A stretch of DNA of 64,000 nt from Trujillonella endophytica (GCF_019799905.1 NZ_JABGCI010000002.1:124001-188000), one strand, 5' to 3'. Counted from the stretch's first letter, positions 28,386 to 38,281 are shown. Numbers and translations are program-made. Notes: generated by a model not told the origin, from the letters alone.

Positions 28386-29144
28386 ATGGGACAGAGCCGC
28401 ACGCCCCTGGACGTCGCCGGACTCGAGCACGTGGCCGCGCGCGGCTGGCGCGGCTGGGAGTCCGACCGGCTGGGCGACTGGCTGCTGCGCGCGGGAGGCG
28501 GCTTCACCGGCCGCGCCAACTCGGCGCTCGTCGTCGGCGATCCGGGGTGCCCGCTGCCCGAGGCGGTCCCCGCGGTCACCCGCTGGTACACCGAGCGGGA
28601 GCTGCGCCCGACGGTGCAGCTGCCCGGGATCCAGGCCCGCGCCGCCGGGGCCGCGTTCGCCGCGGCCGGCTGGGAGCGCGACGAGGACGTGCTCGTGCTG
28701 ACCGCGCCGCTGCCTCCCGGACCGGACGACGGCCGGGTGGCCGTCGACCTCGCCCCCACCCCGGACGACGCCTGGCTGGCCGGCTACCGCCACCGCGGGG
28801 CGGCGCTGCCACCGGCCGCCCGCCGGGTGCTCACCGACGCCGAGGACGTCGTCTTCGCGTCGGTGCGCCTGGAGCCGGAGCCCGCGCGACTGGCCGCCGT
28901 GGCCCGCGGCGTGGTCACCGACGGCTGGCTCGGCGTGAGCGCGGTGACCGTCGACGAGGCGCACCGCCGGCGCGGACTGGCCACGGCCGTGATGGCCGCG
29001 CTGTACCGCTGGGGCGCCGAGCACGGTGCCCGCTGGGCGTACCTGCAGGTGGTGACCTCCAACGCGCCCGCCCGGGAGCTCTACCGCCGGGCCGGGTTCA
29101 TCGAGCACCACCGCTACCACTACCGGCGGGCGCCGCTGCCCTGA
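28386..29144 (+). CDS. GNAT acetyltransferase
   Basis: 252 residues. An N-terminal GNAT-like half (~1-115) without a clear acetyl-CoA loop precedes a C-terminal GNAT domain with the acetyl-CoA motif VDEAHRRRGLATAVMAALYRWG (~194-215) and closing motif [19 protein letters not shown]. Double-GNAT architecture resembles mycothiol acetyltransferase-like proteins, and mshB is next door, but substrate is not established. Converges with the DUF6113-like gene, overlapping it by 25 bp. Confidence 0.82.
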   Translation: MGQSRTPLDVAGLEHVAARGWRGWESDRLGDWLLRAGGGFTGRANSALVVGDPGCPLPEAVPAVTRWYTERELRPTVQLPGIQARAAGAAFAAAGWERDEDVLVLTAPLPPGPDDGRVAVDLAPTPDDAWLAGYRHRGAALPPAARRVLTDAEDVVFASVRLEPEPARLAAVARGVVTDGWLGVSAVTVDEAHRRRGLATAVMAALYRWGAEHGARWAYLQVVTSNAPARELYRRAGFIEHHRYHYRRAPLP

Positions 29145-29524
29145 GCGGGCGCGGGGGCGGGCGCCCGGCCGGCTGCTGCCGGTGCCGCCAGCACGCGGCC
29201 GACGGCGATCGCGGCCCCCAGCACCCCGAAGAGCAGGAAGAGCAGGCCCTCCGACCCAGCGGTGATCAGCAGGTCGCCCTCGGGTCGCCGCTGACTGGCC
29301 GGCAGCACCACGACCAGCCACGCGACCGCCGGCAGCACGGCGGCCACCCGCGACCCGGTGAGCCGGTGGGTCAGGACGACCAGCAGCAGGTTGACGGCGA
29401 GGGCCGCCGGGATGGAGACGGGCACCGCCACACCGCCGATGCGCAGCGGCAGCCAGAGGACCTCGACGAGGGCCGCCCACGCCGCCACCAGGGTGGCGAG
29501 CAGCCCGCCGGCGACCGCCCTCAC
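29120..29524 (-). CDS. DUF6113-like small membrane protein
   Basis: 134 residues with about four helices ([74 protein letters not shown]) and a Pro/Ala-rich tail. GTG overlaps the mshB stop (GTGA). In other actinobacteria a protein of this size follows mshB and is called DUF6113; function unknown. Confidence 0.72.
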   Translation of the reverse strand: MRAVAGGLLATLVAAWAALVEVLWLPLRIGGVAVPVSIPAALAVNLLLVVLTHRLTGSRVAAVLPAVAWLVVVLPASQRRPEGDLLITAGSEGLLFLLFGVLGAAIAVGRVLAAPAAAGRAPAPAPAQGSGARR

Positions 29525-30417
29525 CCGGTCAGCCCGGCGAACAGGTCGTCCTCCCAGCCGTGGGGGGCGGTGCCGGCCGGGCCACGCTCGCCCCGGACGA
29601 GGCGGTAGTGCTCGACGCCGAGCACCTCCAGGCCGAGGTTGTTGGACAGGGCGAAGAACGGCCCGTCCACGGTGATCTGGGTGGCGTGCGCCCGCATGGC
29701 CGCGTCCTTGGCGCCGGCGTGGGCGCGGCCGTCCACGGCGGCGGTGACGAGCTCGTCCGGCACCGCGAAGGGGATGTCGTCGATGTCGCCGAGCTGCTCG
29801 AACGGCGAGGCCTGGCCGAGCGACGCCATGGCCTCGGCCCCCTCGCGCAGCACCGAGCGCGGGGTGCAGCACCAGTAGACCTTGGCGACGTCCCACGGCT
29901 GGCCCAGCTCCGGCCGGTAGGCGGGGTCGGCGGCGGCGTCGACCGCGGCCATCGCCACCCGGTGGGCCTGGATGTGGTCGGGGTGGCCGTAGCCACCGTT
30001 CTCGTCGTAGGTGACGACGACCTGCGGCCGGGTCTCGCGGACGACCGCCACGGCGTGCCCCACGGCCTCGTCGAGGTCGGCGTTCCAGAAGGCCCGCGGC
30101 TTGCCGTTGGCCTCGGTGCCCATCATCCCGGAGTCGCGATAGCGCCCGGCGCCGCCGAGGAACCGCCAGTCGGTCACGCCGAGGGCGGCCATGGAGGCGG
30201 ACAGCTCGCCGATGCGGTACCCGCCGAGCTGGTCGGCCTGGTCGGCGGCCAGCTGCGCCAGCTCCGGGACGAGGACCTCGCCCTCCTCCCCGAGCGTGCA
30301 GGTCAGCAGCGTGACCTGGGCACCCTCGGCGACGTAGCGGGCCATCGTCGCCCCGTTGTTGATCGTCTCGTCGTCGGGATGGGCGTGCACGAGCAGGAGG
30401 CGGCGGTCAGCGGTCAC
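29521..30417 (-). CDS. mshB: GlcNAc-inositol deacetylase of mycothiol synthesis
   Basis: 298 residues. Removes acetate from GlcNAc-Ins in the second chemical step of mycothiol formation. LmbE/PIG-L fold: zinc motif AHPDDE (~12-17) and second zinc His in [10 protein letters not shown] (~155-164); [17 protein letters not shown] and [16 protein letters not shown] are typical. Start at ATG 30417 fits. Mycothiol presence agrees with an actinobacterial origin. Confidence 0.94.
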   Translation of the reverse strand: MTADRRLLLVHAHPDDETINNGATMARYVAEGAQVTLLTCTLGEEGEVLVPELAQLAADQADQLGGYRIGELSASMAALGVTDWRFLGGAGRYRDSGMMGTEANGKPRAFWNADLDEAVGHAVAVVRETRPQVVVTYDENGGYGHPDHIQAHRVAMAAVDAAADPAYRPELGQPWDVAKVYWCCTPRSVLREGAEAMASLGQASPFEQLGDIDDIPFAVPDELVTAAVDGRAHAGAKDAAMRAHATQITVDGPFFALSNNLGLEVLGVEHYRLVRGERGPAGTAPHGWEDDLFAGLTG

Positions 30418-30492
30418 GGTGGGCCATTGTCCCTGGTCCGCAGGCCGGCCCGCTCCTGCGGCGCCGCATCGTCGTCCCCCTCACCGTGCGGG

Positions 30493-30552
30493 GTCCTCCC
30501 TCACCGCACACCGAGAGGGAGGACGCCCTGGGATCAGGGCACCTGATCCCAG
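30493..30552. repeat. Family 2 palindromic element, copy D
   Basis: Hairpin GTCCTCCCTC (30493-30502) / GAGGGAGGAC (30515-30524) with ACCGCACACCGA loop, then hairpin CTGGGATCAGG (30528-30538) / CCTGATCCCAG (30542-30552). Both modules recur at 55341-55425. It sits between mshB and the 3' end of dppF, directly behind dppF on its strand, so it may double as terminator. Confidence 0.7.
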
Positions 30553-30555
30553 CCG

Positions 30556-31644
30556 CTACTCGGCCACCTCGATCGGCACCACGGTGCGCGCCTCGGCGAA
30601 GTGGCAGGCGGCGGGGTGGCCCTGGCCACGGTCGACCAGCGCCGGCGGCTCCTCGGCGCAGATGTCCTGCGCCTTCCAGCAGCGGGTGCGGAAGCGGCAG
30701 CCCGAGGGCGGGTCCGCCGGGCTGGGGACGTCGCCCTGCAGCAGGATGCGGTCCTTCTGCCCCCGCAGGTGCGGTTCGTGCAGCGGCACGGAGGACAGCA
30801 GCGCCTGCGTGTAGGGGTGCGACGGCGTCGTGTAGACCTGCTGGTCGGTGCCCTCCTCGACGATCGAGCCGAGGTACATGACCGCGACCCGGTCGGAGAT
30901 GTGCCGCACCACCGACAGGTCGTGGGCGATGAAGAGGTAGGACAGGCCGAACTCGTCCTGCAGGTCCTCGAGCAGGTTCACGACCTGCGCCTGGACCGAG
31001 ACGTCGAGGGCCGAGACCGGCTCGTCGCAGACGATGATCTCCGGCTGCAGGGCCAGCGCCCGCGCGATGCCGATGCGCTGCCGCTGGCCGCCGGAGAACT
31101 GGTGCGGGTAGCGGTTGACGTAGTCGGGGTTGAGCCCGACCCGGTCGAGCAGCTCCTGGGTGCGCTTGAGCCGGCCCTTCTTGGGCGCGATGTCGGCGTG
31201 CACGGCCCAGCCCTCGGCGACGATGTCGCCCACGGTCATCCGCGGGTTCAGCGACGCGTAGGGGTCCTGGAAGATGATCTGGACCTCGCGCCGGTAGGCC
31301 TTGAGCGCCCGGCCGGACAGGCCGGTGATGTCCTTGCCCTTGTAGACGATCGACCCGCCGGTCGGCTTCTCCAGGGCCACCAGCAGCTTGGACACCGTCG
31401 ACTTGCCGCAGCCGGACTCGCCGACCAGGCCGACCGTCTCGCCGCGGTGGAGGGTGAGGTCCACCCCGTCGACGGCCCGGACGTGGCCGATCGTCCGCTT
31501 GAAGACGACGCCCTGGGTGAGCGGGAAGTGCTTCTGCAGCCCGCGGATCTCGAGCAGTGTCTCCCCGCGCCGGCTGCGGTCGCGGGCCGGCGCCGCATCG
31601 GCGGCCGACGCCGCCGTGGCGCCGGTGGGCTGGGCGTCAGGCAC
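30556..31644 (-). CDS. dppF: Peptide ABC transporter ATPase (DppF/OppF)
   Basis: 362 residues. Walker [10 protein letters not shown] (~73-81), [14 protein letters not shown] (~180), Walker [12 protein letters not shown], and the oligopeptide-family C-terminal [17 protein letters not shown] with Cys-rich [15 protein letters not shown] motif, which can hold an Fe-S site. Overlaps dppD by 8 bp. Cytoplasmic motor half of an oligopeptide/dipeptide importer. Confidence 0.93.
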   Translation of the reverse strand: MPDAQPTGATAASAADAAPARDRSRRGETLLEIRGLQKHFPLTQGVVFKRTIGHVRAVDGVDLTLHRGETVGLVGESGCGKSTVSKLLVALEKPTGGSIVYKGKDITGLSGRALKAYRREVQIIFQDPYASLNPRMTVGDIVAEGWAVHADIAPKKGRLKRTQELLDRVGLNPDYVNRYPHQFSGGQRQRIGIARALALQPEIIVCDEPVSALDVSVQAQVVNLLEDLQDEFGLSYLFIAHDLSVVRHISDRVAVMYLGSIVEEGTDQQVYTTPSHPYTQALLSSVPLHEPHLRGQKDRILLQGDVPSPADPPSGCRFRTRCWKAQDICAEEPPALVDRGQGHPAACHFAEARTVVPIEVAE

Positions 31645-32686
31645 CGAGGACCTCCTCGCTGTAGTGGCAGGCCGCCTCGCGGCCCGTGGTCACCAGGCGC
31701 AGCGGCGGGACGTCGGTGGCGCACTCCCGGCCGGGTGCCGCGGCGGCGCCGAGCCGGCGGTGTGCGCACCGGGGGTGGAAGGGGCAGCCGCTCGGGATCG
31801 CCGCCAGGTTCGGCGGCTGGCCGACGATCGGCTGCAGCCGGCCGCCCTTGGCCTCGACCTGCGGCACCGACTTCATCAGCCCCTCGGTGTAGGGGTGCGC
31901 GGCGTCGGTGAAGACGTCGTCGACCGTGCCGCGCTCGACGATGCGGCCGGCGTACATGACGGCGACGTCGTCGGCGACCTCGTTGACCACGCCCAGGTCG
32001 TGGGTGATGAGGATCAGCCCCATCCCCGTCTCCTGCTGCAGGTCCTTGAGCAGGTCCATGACCTGGGCCTGCACGGTCACGTCGAGTGCCGTGGTGGGCT
32101 CGTCGGCGATGAGGATCCGCGGGTCGAGCGCGATCGCCATGGCGATCATCACCCGCTGGCGCATGCCGCCGGAGAACTGGTGCGGGTAGTCGTTGACCCG
32201 CTTGGCCGCGGCGGGGATGCGCACCCGGTCCATCAGCTCGATGGCGCGCTGCTTGGCCTCCTTGCGAGAGGCGCCCTGGTGCACCCGGAACATCTCACCG
32301 ATCTGCCAGCCCACGCTGTAGACCGGGTTCAGCGACGACAGCGCGTCCTGGAAGATCATCGAGATGCCCGGTCCGCGGATCTTGCGCTGCTCCTCGGCCG
32401 ACATGGTGAGCATGTCCCGACCCTGGAACCGGATGGCGCCGCGGACGACCGCCGGCGGGGTGTCGAGGATGCCCATGATCGCCTGGGCGGAGACGGACTT
32501 GCCGGACCCGGACTCGCCCAGGATCGCGAGGGTCTGCCCCTCGGCGAGGGTGTAGGTCACGCCGTTGACCGCGTTGACCACCCCCGAGCGCTGGCGGAAC
32601 TCGACGTGCAGGTCGTCGACCTCGAGCAGGCTCGCGCCGGGCACGGCCGGCGCGGCGCCGGTGGAGTCGATGTCGGAGAGGGTCAT
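31637..32686 (-). CDS. dppD: Peptide ABC transporter ATPase (DppD/OppD)
   Basis: 349 residues. Walker [10 protein letters not shown] (~54-62), signature [13 protein letters not shown], Walker [14 protein letters not shown] and C-terminal [13 protein letters not shown] plus [15 protein letters not shown] at 32686 overlaps the DppC stop by 4 bp. Partner of DppF; both are needed for the heterodimeric motor. Confidence 0.93.
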   Translation of the reverse strand: MTLSDIDSTGAAPAVPGASLLEVDDLHVEFRQRSGVVNAVNGVTYTLAEGQTLAILGESGSGKSVSAQAIMGILDTPPAVVRGAIRFQGRDMLTMSAEEQRKIRGPGISMIFQDALSSLNPVYSVGWQIGEMFRVHQGASRKEAKQRAIELMDRVRIPAAAKRVNDYPHQFSGGMRQRVMIAMAIALDPRILIADEPTTALDVTVQAQVMDLLKDLQQETGMGLILITHDLGVVNEVADDVAVMYAGRIVERGTVDDVFTDAAHPYTEGLMKSVPQVEAKGGRLQPIVGQPPNLAAIPSGCPFHPRCAHRRLGAAAAPGRECATDVPPLRLVTTGREAACHYSEEVLGA

Positions 32687-33654
32687 GCGCGCTGCCTCGG
32701 GTCGAGAGCGTCGCGCAGGGCGTCGCCCATCATGATGAAGGCCATCACGGTCAGGGTGAGGACGATGCTCGGGAAGAGCACCAGGTGGGGAGCGCTGCGG
32801 ATCGAGTCCTGGCCGGCCGCGATCTGCAGGCCCCAGGAGATCGCCGGCCGCTGGAGGCCCACGCCGAGGTAGGTGAGCGTCGCCTCCGCCGCGATGAGCA
32901 CGCCGATGGTGATGGTCGTGTAGACGAGCACCGGCGCGACGGCGTTCGGCAGGATGTGCCGCAGCAGGATCCGGCTGTTGGACGCGCCCATCGCCCGCGC
33001 GGCGGCGACGTAGTCGGAGCTCTTGACCGCGATGACCTGCGAGCGGACCAGCCGCATCGCCGTCATCCAGCCGAACAGCGCCAGGGCGAGCGCGACCGCT
33101 CCCGGCCCCCGGTCGCTGATGATCGGGAGGTCGGTGGACGGTCCGACCCGCAGCAGCACCAGCGCGCCGAGGATCAGCGGCAGCGCGTAGAAGATGTCGG
33201 CGATCCGGGACAGGATCCCGTCGGTGAAGCCGCCGAAGTAGCCGGCGAGGGCACCGACGACGACGCCCAGCACGAGCACGACAGCGACGGCGAAGACGCC
33301 GATGATCAGCGAGTTCCGCGCCCCGTACACGACGTTGGACAGGTAGTCGCAGCCCTGGACGTCGTAGCCGAACCAGTGGTCGGCCGAGGGGCGGGCCTTC
33401 GAGTTCGCCAGGTCGCAGGCGCGGGGGTCGACCCCCCGCGCGAAGACCCCCGGGAACAGCGCCATCGCGATGAGCAGCACGGTGAGGACGGCGCCTACCC
33501 AGAAGAGCGCGTTCCGCCGCAGCGACCCCCAGGCGTCGGACCACAGGCTGTTCTGGCGGTCGTCGGTGGCGTCGACCGAGGGGCTGGCCAGGCCGGTCGT
33601 CGTCCCGGCCGCGACCTCGTCGTGGCGCAGGTCGGCCTGCTGCTGGTCAGTCAT
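32683..33654 (-). CDS. dppC: Peptide ABC transporter permease (DppC)
   Basis: 323 residues, BPD-type permease with about six helices. An extended ~45-residue cytoplasmic N-terminus precedes [18 protein letters not shown]. The ATPase-coupling EAA motif is [27 protein letters not shown] (~200-225). Overlaps dppB by 8 bp. Forms the transmembrane pore with DppB. Confidence 0.92.
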   Translation of the reverse strand: MTDQQQADLRHDEVAAGTTTGLASPSVDATDDRQNSLWSDAWGSLRRNALFWVGAVLTVLLIAMALFPGVFARGVDPRACDLANSKARPSADHWFGYDVQGCDYLSNVVYGARNSLIIGVFAVAVVLVLGVVVGALAGYFGGFTDGILSRIADIFYALPLILGALVLLRVGPSTDLPIISDRGPGAVALALALFGWMTAMRLVRSQVIAVKSSDYVAAARAMGASNSRILLRHILPNAVAPVLVYTTITIGVLIAAEATLTYLGVGLQRPAISWGLQIAAGQDSIRSAPHLVLFPSIVLTLTVMAFIMMGDALRDALDPRQRA

Positions 33655-34570
33655 AGCGGATCCTCGGGTCCAGGACGGCGTAGAGCACGTCGACCACCAG
33701 GTTGAAGAAGATGAAGAAGAAGACCATCAGCGTGACGATGCCGACGACGACGGCGCCCTCCTGGGCGCGGACCGAGTCGAACACCTCGCGGCCGATGCCG
33801 GGGAGGTTGAACACCGTCTCGGTGACGATGGCGCCACCGAGCAGCGTGCCGATGTCGGCGCCGATGAAGGTCACCACCGGGATCAGGCTGTTGCGCAGCG
33901 TGTGCCGGACGATGACCCGGCTCGGCGGGAGGCCCTTGGCCTTCGCCGTCCGCACGTAGTCGGCGCGCATGTTCTCGGCGATGCTGGTGCGGGTCAGCCG
34001 GGCCACGTAGGCCAGCGAGCCGGAGGCGAGCACCAATCCGGGTAGCACGTAGCTGAACCAGCCCTCGCGGGTGCCGGCGATGGGGAACCAGCCGAGCTTG
34101 AGGCCGAACAGCAGCTGGGCCACGAAGGCCAGCACCAGGATCGGGATCGAGACGATGACCGTCGTCGAGACCAGCACCAGGTTGTCGAAGAAGCCGTTGC
34201 GGCGGATCCCGGCGAGGACCCCGGCGACCAGCCCGATGACCGCCTCGAACAGCACCGCGACGAGGGTCAGCTTGATGGTGACCGGCAGGGTCCGCTCGAT
34301 GGTGTCGAGGACGGGCCGGCCGCGGAAGTCGGTGCCGAGGTCACCGGACAGCAGGTTCTTCAGGTACTCCCAGTACTGCACCGGGAGCGGGTCGTCCAGG
34401 TGGAAGCGCTCCCGGAGCACCGCGACGACCGCCGGGGAGACCGGCCGGTCGCCGGCGAGCGCCCGGATGGGGTCGCCCGGGAGGGCGTACACCATGGTGA
34501 AGATGAGGAACGAGGCCCCGATGAGCACCGGGATCGTCAGCAGGAGTCGGCGCGCGACGTAGCGGCCCAT
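33647..34570 (-). CDS. dppB: Peptide ABC transporter permease (DppB)
   Basis: 307 residues with six helices. Family start MGRYVARRLLLTIPVLIGASFLIF and EAA motif YVRTAKAKGLPPSRVIVRHTLRNSLIPV. PGDPIRALAGD is the usual periplasmic signature. ATG at 34570. Separated from the binding-protein gene by 147 bp with a hairpin, so the permease genes may be expressed at lower level than the binding protein. Confidence 0.93.
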   Translation of the reverse strand: MGRYVARRLLLTIPVLIGASFLIFTMVYALPGDPIRALAGDRPVSPAVVAVLRERFHLDDPLPVQYWEYLKNLLSGDLGTDFRGRPVLDTIERTLPVTIKLTLVAVLFEAVIGLVAGVLAGIRRNGFFDNLVLVSTTVIVSIPILVLAFVAQLLFGLKLGWFPIAGTREGWFSYVLPGLVLASGSLAYVARLTRTSIAENMRADYVRTAKAKGLPPSRVIVRHTLRNSLIPVVTFIGADIGTLLGGAIVTETVFNLPGIGREVFDSVRAQEGAVVVGIVTLMVFFFIFFNLVVDVLYAVLDPRIRYD

Positions 34571-34650
34571 GGTCCCCCTCGGGGTGGTGAGGCGACGTGG
34601 TTGGTCTCCGCGACGCCGGTGTCCATCGTGCCGGGCTGGTGCTGCACGCG

Positions 34651-34693
34651 CCGCCGGGGGCGACCGTCCTGCTCGGACGGGCGCCCCCGGCGG
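34651..34693. terminator. Hairpin between peptide-binding protein and dppB
   Basis: CCGCCGGGGGCG-A-CCGTCC pairs with GGACGG-G-CGCCCCCGGCGG around a TGCTC loop, 18 paired bases with one mismatch. Located 25 bp behind the binding-protein stop and ahead of dppB. Such hairpins commonly cause partial termination or protect the 3' end so that the binding protein is in excess. Confidence 0.7.
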
Positions 34694-34717
34694 GTGGTGC
34701 GGGTGTCCTGCCGGCCG

Positions 34718-36346
34718 TCAGGAGTTGACGGTCACCTCGGACCAGACGGGGTGCTGGAACAGGTCGATCCGGACGTTGTCCACGTCGTCGGTGTGGACGG
34801 TCTGGATCTCGGTGAAGAACAGCGGGGCCATCGGCATGTCCTCGACGATGAGGTCCTCCGCCTGCTGGTAGGCCTCGACGGCCTCCTCCTCGCTGGCCGC
34901 CTGGTCACCCTGGGCGATCAGCTCCTCCACCTCGGGGTTCGAGTAGAAGCTGAGGTTGGAGCCGGCCGGCGGCTGCGACGCCGTCGCGAACAGCGGGGTC
35001 AGGTAGCTCTCCGCCGCCGGGTAGTCGAAGCTCCAGCCGTAGCGGAACGGGCCGGTGAAGCCCCGCTCCTCCGCCAGCGGCAGGTACTGGGCGAAGTCCA
35101 GGTCACCGCGGAGCTGGAAGTCGACGTCGAGGTTCTGCCGCAGCTGGTTGCCCACGGCCTCCATCCACGCGTCGTGGCTGGCGCCGGCGTTGAACCACAG
35201 GTCGACCGGCTGGCTGCGGTCGAAGCCCGCCTCGTCCAGCAGCTCGTTGGCCGCGTCGGCGTCGAACGTGCAGTACGTGCAGGCACCCTCGCGGTACCCG
35301 TCGACGACCGGCGCGATGAACGAGTCGGCCGGGGTGCGGGTGCCGGAGAAGATGGCCGTGGAGATCGCCTGCCGGTCGATGGCCATCGAGATCGCCTGGC
35401 GGACCCGCGGGTCGGCGAAGCGGGGGTCGTAGGTCGGGAAGCCGAGGTAGGTGATCTGCGAGACCTCGGTGCGGATGAAGTTGTCGCCGAACTCGCTCTC
35501 GGCCGACTCGATGACGTCGGGCGGGATGACGTCGACGATGTCGACGTTGCCGTCCTGGGCGTCGGTGTAGGCGGTGGCCTGGTCGGCGTAGACGATGAAC
35601 TCCATGCCGTCGGCCTGGGCCACGTCGTCACCGGCGTAGTCCTCGAACCGGGTCAGGGTCATGCCCTGGCCGGGCACGTACTCGCCGTCGGCCTGGAAGG
35701 GGCCGTTGCCGACCGGGTTGGTGCCGAAGGCGGCCGGGTCCTCGAAGAAGACGTCGGGCAGCGGGTAGAAGGTCTGGTACCCGACCACCGCGGGGAACAG
35801 CGCGAACGGCGTAGCCAGGCGCACGGTGAAGGTCAGGTCGTCCTCGACCGCCAGGCCGGACATCTCCGTCGCGCTGCCCTCCTCCAGCGCCTGGTAGCCC
35901 TCGATCCGCGAGAGGTAGCTGGCGCCGTCCTGGGCGTTCTGCGGGTTGGCGGTGTAGTTCCACGCGTCGACGAAGGACTGCGCGTCGACCGGCGTGCCGT
36001 CGTGGAAGGTCCAGCCGTCCTTGAGCGTGATCGTCCAGTTCTGGTTGTCGTCGGACTCGATCGACTCGGCGACGCCGTTGTACTCGACCTCGCCCTCCTG
36101 GGAGAACGTCACCAGCCCGGTCCACAGGGCGGTGATGACCTTGCTGCCCTCGCTCTCGGTGGTGTTGCCCGGGACGAGCGGGTTCTCCGGCTCACCGATG
36201 TAGGCGGAGAAGGTGCCGCCGCCACCGCCGCCGCCGGATCCGCCGTCGGAACCGCCGTCGTCGCCGCCACCGCCACAGGCGGACAGCAGCATCGCACCGG
36301 CCGCGGCCGTCGCGATCAGCGCAGCAGGGCGCTTGTTGAGCTTCAC
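34718..36346 (-). CDS. dppA: Peptide ABC transporter substrate-binding lipoprotein
   Basis: 542 residues, SBP family 5. Signal peptide with lipobox LLSAC (Cys25), then a Gly/Asp/Ser-rich linker (~26-46) and the large two-lobe domain with WTITLKDGWTFHDGTPVDAQSFVDAWNY and DVVAQADGMEF segments typical of dipeptide/oligopeptide binders. GTG at 36346 with a GAGAGG site; the upstream frame is non-coding. Leads the importer set on this strand. Peptide specificity is not deducible. Confidence 0.92.
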   Translation of the reverse strand: MKLNKRPAALIATAAAGAMLLSACGGGGDDGGSDGGSGGGGGGGTFSAYIGEPENPLVPGNTTESEGSKVITALWTGLVTFSQEGEVEYNGVAESIESDDNQNWTITLKDGWTFHDGTPVDAQSFVDAWNYTANPQNAQDGASYLSRIEGYQALEEGSATEMSGLAVEDDLTFTVRLATPFALFPAVVGYQTFYPLPDVFFEDPAAFGTNPVGNGPFQADGEYVPGQGMTLTRFEDYAGDDVAQADGMEFIVYADQATAYTDAQDGNVDIVDVIPPDVIESAESEFGDNFIRTEVSQITYLGFPTYDPRFADPRVRQAISMAIDRQAISTAIFSGTRTPADSFIAPVVDGYREGACTYCTFDADAANELLDEAGFDRSQPVDLWFNAGASHDAWMEAVGNQLRQNLDVDFQLRGDLDFAQYLPLAEERGFTGPFRYGWSFDYPAAESYLTPLFATASQPPAGSNLSFYSNPEVEELIAQGDQAASEEEAVEAYQQAEDLIVEDMPMAPLFFTEIQTVHTDDVDNVRIDLFQHPVWSEVTVNS

Positions 36347-36702
36347 GTGGAGGCCTCTCTCATCCCGCTCGCGCGGGGTTGGGACTGGAGTCGACCAGGC
36401 GCCGGCGCGAGGCACACACCCCTGGCGGTCATCTGTCGGACGCGTGAACGGCGAGCGATGTCTCCGTGCACGTCCAACTACGCTAGGGAGCCTCAGGGAG
36501 GCTCGCTACCCGCGTTGTCACTTTGTGACCTGTGCTCACGATCCCACACGCTGACCGCAAGCCCTCCGCGGGGAGGAGCCATCCGCAGGAGCGATTGCGG
36601 TCACATCGACTGGCGCCCGTACGGATTACGGCGACCACCCAGCGTGTCGGTGCGACGCGGCATGGGTAGGAGAGCCCTCGACGTCGACGAGAGGAGCTCA
36701 CC
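36347..36702. other. 356-bp intergenic region dppA-csbD
   Basis: Divergent promoter region. It holds two short perfect inverted repeats, GAGCCTC-AGG-GAGGCTC at 36488-36504 and GTCAC-TTT-GTGAC at 36517-36529, and the SigB-like promoter of csbD near 36644-36669. Between and beyond them I see nothing coding: open frames there have neither conserved sequence nor ribosome sites. Confidence 0.6.
36644..36669 (+). promoter_or_regulatory. SigB/SigF-like stress promoter of csbD
   Basis: GTGT at 36644-36647 and GGGTAG at 36664-36669 separated by 16 bp, close to the actinobacterial SigB/SigF consensus GTTT-N14-17-GGGTAT. It is ~35 bp upstream of the csbD start. CsbD genes are classic general-stress targets, which supports the call. 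Confidence 0.5.
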
Positions 36703-36873
36703 ATGAGTGCGATGGACAAGCTGTCCAACAAGGCCCAGGAGCTGTCCGGCAAGGGCAAGGAGACCGTCGGCGAGGCGACCGACGACCGCGACCTGCAGGC
36801 CGAGGGCCAGAAGGACCAGGCCGCCGGCAACCTCAAGCAGGCCGGCGAGAAGGTCAAGGACGTCTTCAAGTGA
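36703..36873 (+). CDS. CsbD-family stress protein
   Basis: 56 residues, too short for most ORF callers but clear: MSAMDKLSNKAQELSGKGKE, then TVGEATDDRDLQAEGQ and KDQAAGNLKQAGEKVKDVFK. Highly charged, Gly/Lys rich, probably disordered or helical; induced by general stress in Bacillus and actinobacteria. Molecular role unknown. ATG with GAGGAG 6 nt upstream. Followed by a strong terminator. Confidence 0.92.
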   Translation: MSAMDKLSNKAQELSGKGKETVGEATDDRDLQAEGQKDQAAGNLKQAGEKVKDVFK

Positions 36874-36912
36874 CGCCGTGACCACTGCGTCGGCCTGACC
36901 GGCCGGCGAGTG

Positions 36913-36956
36913 CACGACGAAGGGGTGCGGGCCGATGCCTGCACCCCTTCGTCGTG
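36913..36956. terminator. Terminator between csbD and the Nudix gene
   Basis: A perfect 16-bp stem, CACGACGAAGGGGTGC and its complement, with a 12-nt loop. It lies between the convergent csbD and SRPBCC-Nudix genes, so it can serve both strands. No T-tract. Confidence 0.75.
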
Positions 36957-36967
36957 TCCGGACCCCG

Positions 36968-37735
36968 TCAGGCCTCCGGCGTGCCTGTCAGCACCCGGAC
37001 GACGGCGGGCAGCAGCGGCCGGTCGGCGGGGATCCAGTCCAGGTCCGGCAGCTCGTCGGCCCGCAGCCAGCGCAGCTCGCTGTGCTCGTGCGGCGTGACG
37101 GTCCCGGCGGCGACCCGCCCCCACCAGACCCGCAGCGTGGAGGCCCCGGGGGCCCCGCCGCCGACGACGCCGTCCAGCGGCACCTCGCCCAGGAACTCCT
37201 GCGGCGCGACCTCCACGCCCAGCTCCTCCCGGCACTCCCGGACCAGCGCCTCGAGATCGGCCTCCCCCGGCTCGACCTTGCCGCCGGGGAACTCCCAGCA
37301 GCCGGTGAACGGACCGTCGGCCCGCTGGGCCACGAGCACCCGGTCCCCGTCGACGAGAGCCACGCCGACGACCTGCACCACCTCCAGGGCCCGGCGCGCG
37401 GCGGCTGCCGCGTAGGCGTCCAGGTGCGCCCGCATCGACCGCTCCACCCGCCGGCGCAGCACCAGGTCCACCACAGCCCCGAGCGGCCCGGGCAACCCGG
37501 TCGCCCAGTCCACCTGCTCCTCGACGAGCGTTCCGTCGGCCGTGGCCGAGAAGTGGCGCGAGTGGGTCAGCCTCCGCCGGCCCCGGCGCGGCGCGGCGGC
37601 GTACACGTCGTGGGACGGGCGCACCGACACGACCTCCTGCAGCGGCTCGCCCCACGGGCGCCCGAGGGCCCGGGCGACGTCGAAGGCGACGGTCAGGGGC
37701 GCCTCCACCAGGGTGGTGAATCGGAGCTGGGACAC
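36968..37735 (-). CDS. SRPBCC-Nudix fusion protein
   Basis: 255 residues from a GTG at 37735. Residues ~1-115 form a START/SRPBCC-like module (FTTLVEAPLTVAFDVARAL, VEEQVDWATGLPGPLGAVVDLVLRRRVERSMRAHLD). Residues ~117-255 are a MutT-type Nudix hydrolase with the intact box G-x5-E-x7-REUxEExGU (GKVEPGEADLEALVRECREELGV). Nudix part probably cleans 8-oxo-dGTP or similar. The fusion is unusual; both halves are in one frame with no internal start of note. Could be split in relatives. Confidence 0.85.
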   Translation of the reverse strand: MSQLRFTTLVEAPLTVAFDVARALGRPWGEPLQEVVSVRPSHDVYAAAPRRGRRRLTHSRHFSATADGTLVEEQVDWATGLPGPLGAVVDLVLRRRVERSMRAHLDAYAAAAARRALEVVQVVGVALVDGDRVLVAQRADGPFTGCWEFPGGKVEPGEADLEALVRECREELGVEVAPQEFLGEVPLDGVVGGGAPGASTLRVWWGRVAAGTVTPHEHSELRWLRADELPDLDWIPADRPLLPAVVRVLTGTPEA

Positions 37736-37778
37736 CGCGCAACCCTGACAGAGGCGCCCGACGCGGCAAGATGGGGCG

Positions 37779-38252
37779 ATGCGCATCACCGCCCGGGTCG
37801 ACTACGCCGTCCGCGCCGCCGTGGAGCTGGCCGCGGCCGCGCCCGGTGCGCTCACCTGCGACAAGATCGCCACGGCGCAGGACATCCCGTCCCGCTTCCT
37901 CCAGTCGATCCTCGGCGACCTGCAGCACGCTCGGCTGGTCACCAGCCAGCGCGGCCGCGAGGGCGGCTACCGGCTGGCGCTGCCGGCGTCGGAGATCTCC
38001 ATCGCGCGGGTCATGCGCGTCGAGCAGGGGTTCCTCGCCGAGGTGCACGGCCAGCGGCCCGAGGACGTCTCCTACCCCGGCACCGCCGAGCCGCTCGCCG
38101 CCGTCTGGGTTGCCGCCCGGGCCGCCTACCGCCGGGTCCTCGAGGAGGTCACCCTCGCCGACGTCGTCGCCGGGAAGCTGCCGGCCGAGGTGACCGAGCT
38201 CGCCGCCGTCGAGGACGCGTGGCGGTCCTTCGGCGACTCCCCGGGGGCGTGA
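37779..38252 (+). CDS. Rrf2-family regulator without Fe-S cysteines
   Basis: 157 residues. Winged helix with MRITARVDYAVRAAVELA, DIPSRFLQSILGDLQHARLVTSQRGREGGYRLA. The three cysteines that hold an iron-sulfur cluster in IscR/NsrR are absent (one Cys only, near residue 28), as in the cysteine-metabolism regulator CymR. Immediately upstream of cysC and sulfite reductase, so sulfur control is a reasonable inference. ATG start. Confidence 0.87.
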   Translation: MRITARVDYAVRAAVELAAAAPGALTCDKIATAQDIPSRFLQSILGDLQHARLVTSQRGREGGYRLALPASEISIARVMRVEQGFLAEVHGQRPEDVSYPGTAEPLAAVWVAARAAYRRVLEEVTLADVVAGKLPAEVTELAAVEDAWRSFGDSPGA

Positions 38253-38281
38253 GCCGCGGCCGGCTCGGTGAGACTGTGGGC

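Noticed and set aside
36525..36545. CRP/GlxR site in TGTGACCTGTGCTCACG
   Set aside because: The half-sites are separated by seven bases rather than six, so the dyad does not match.
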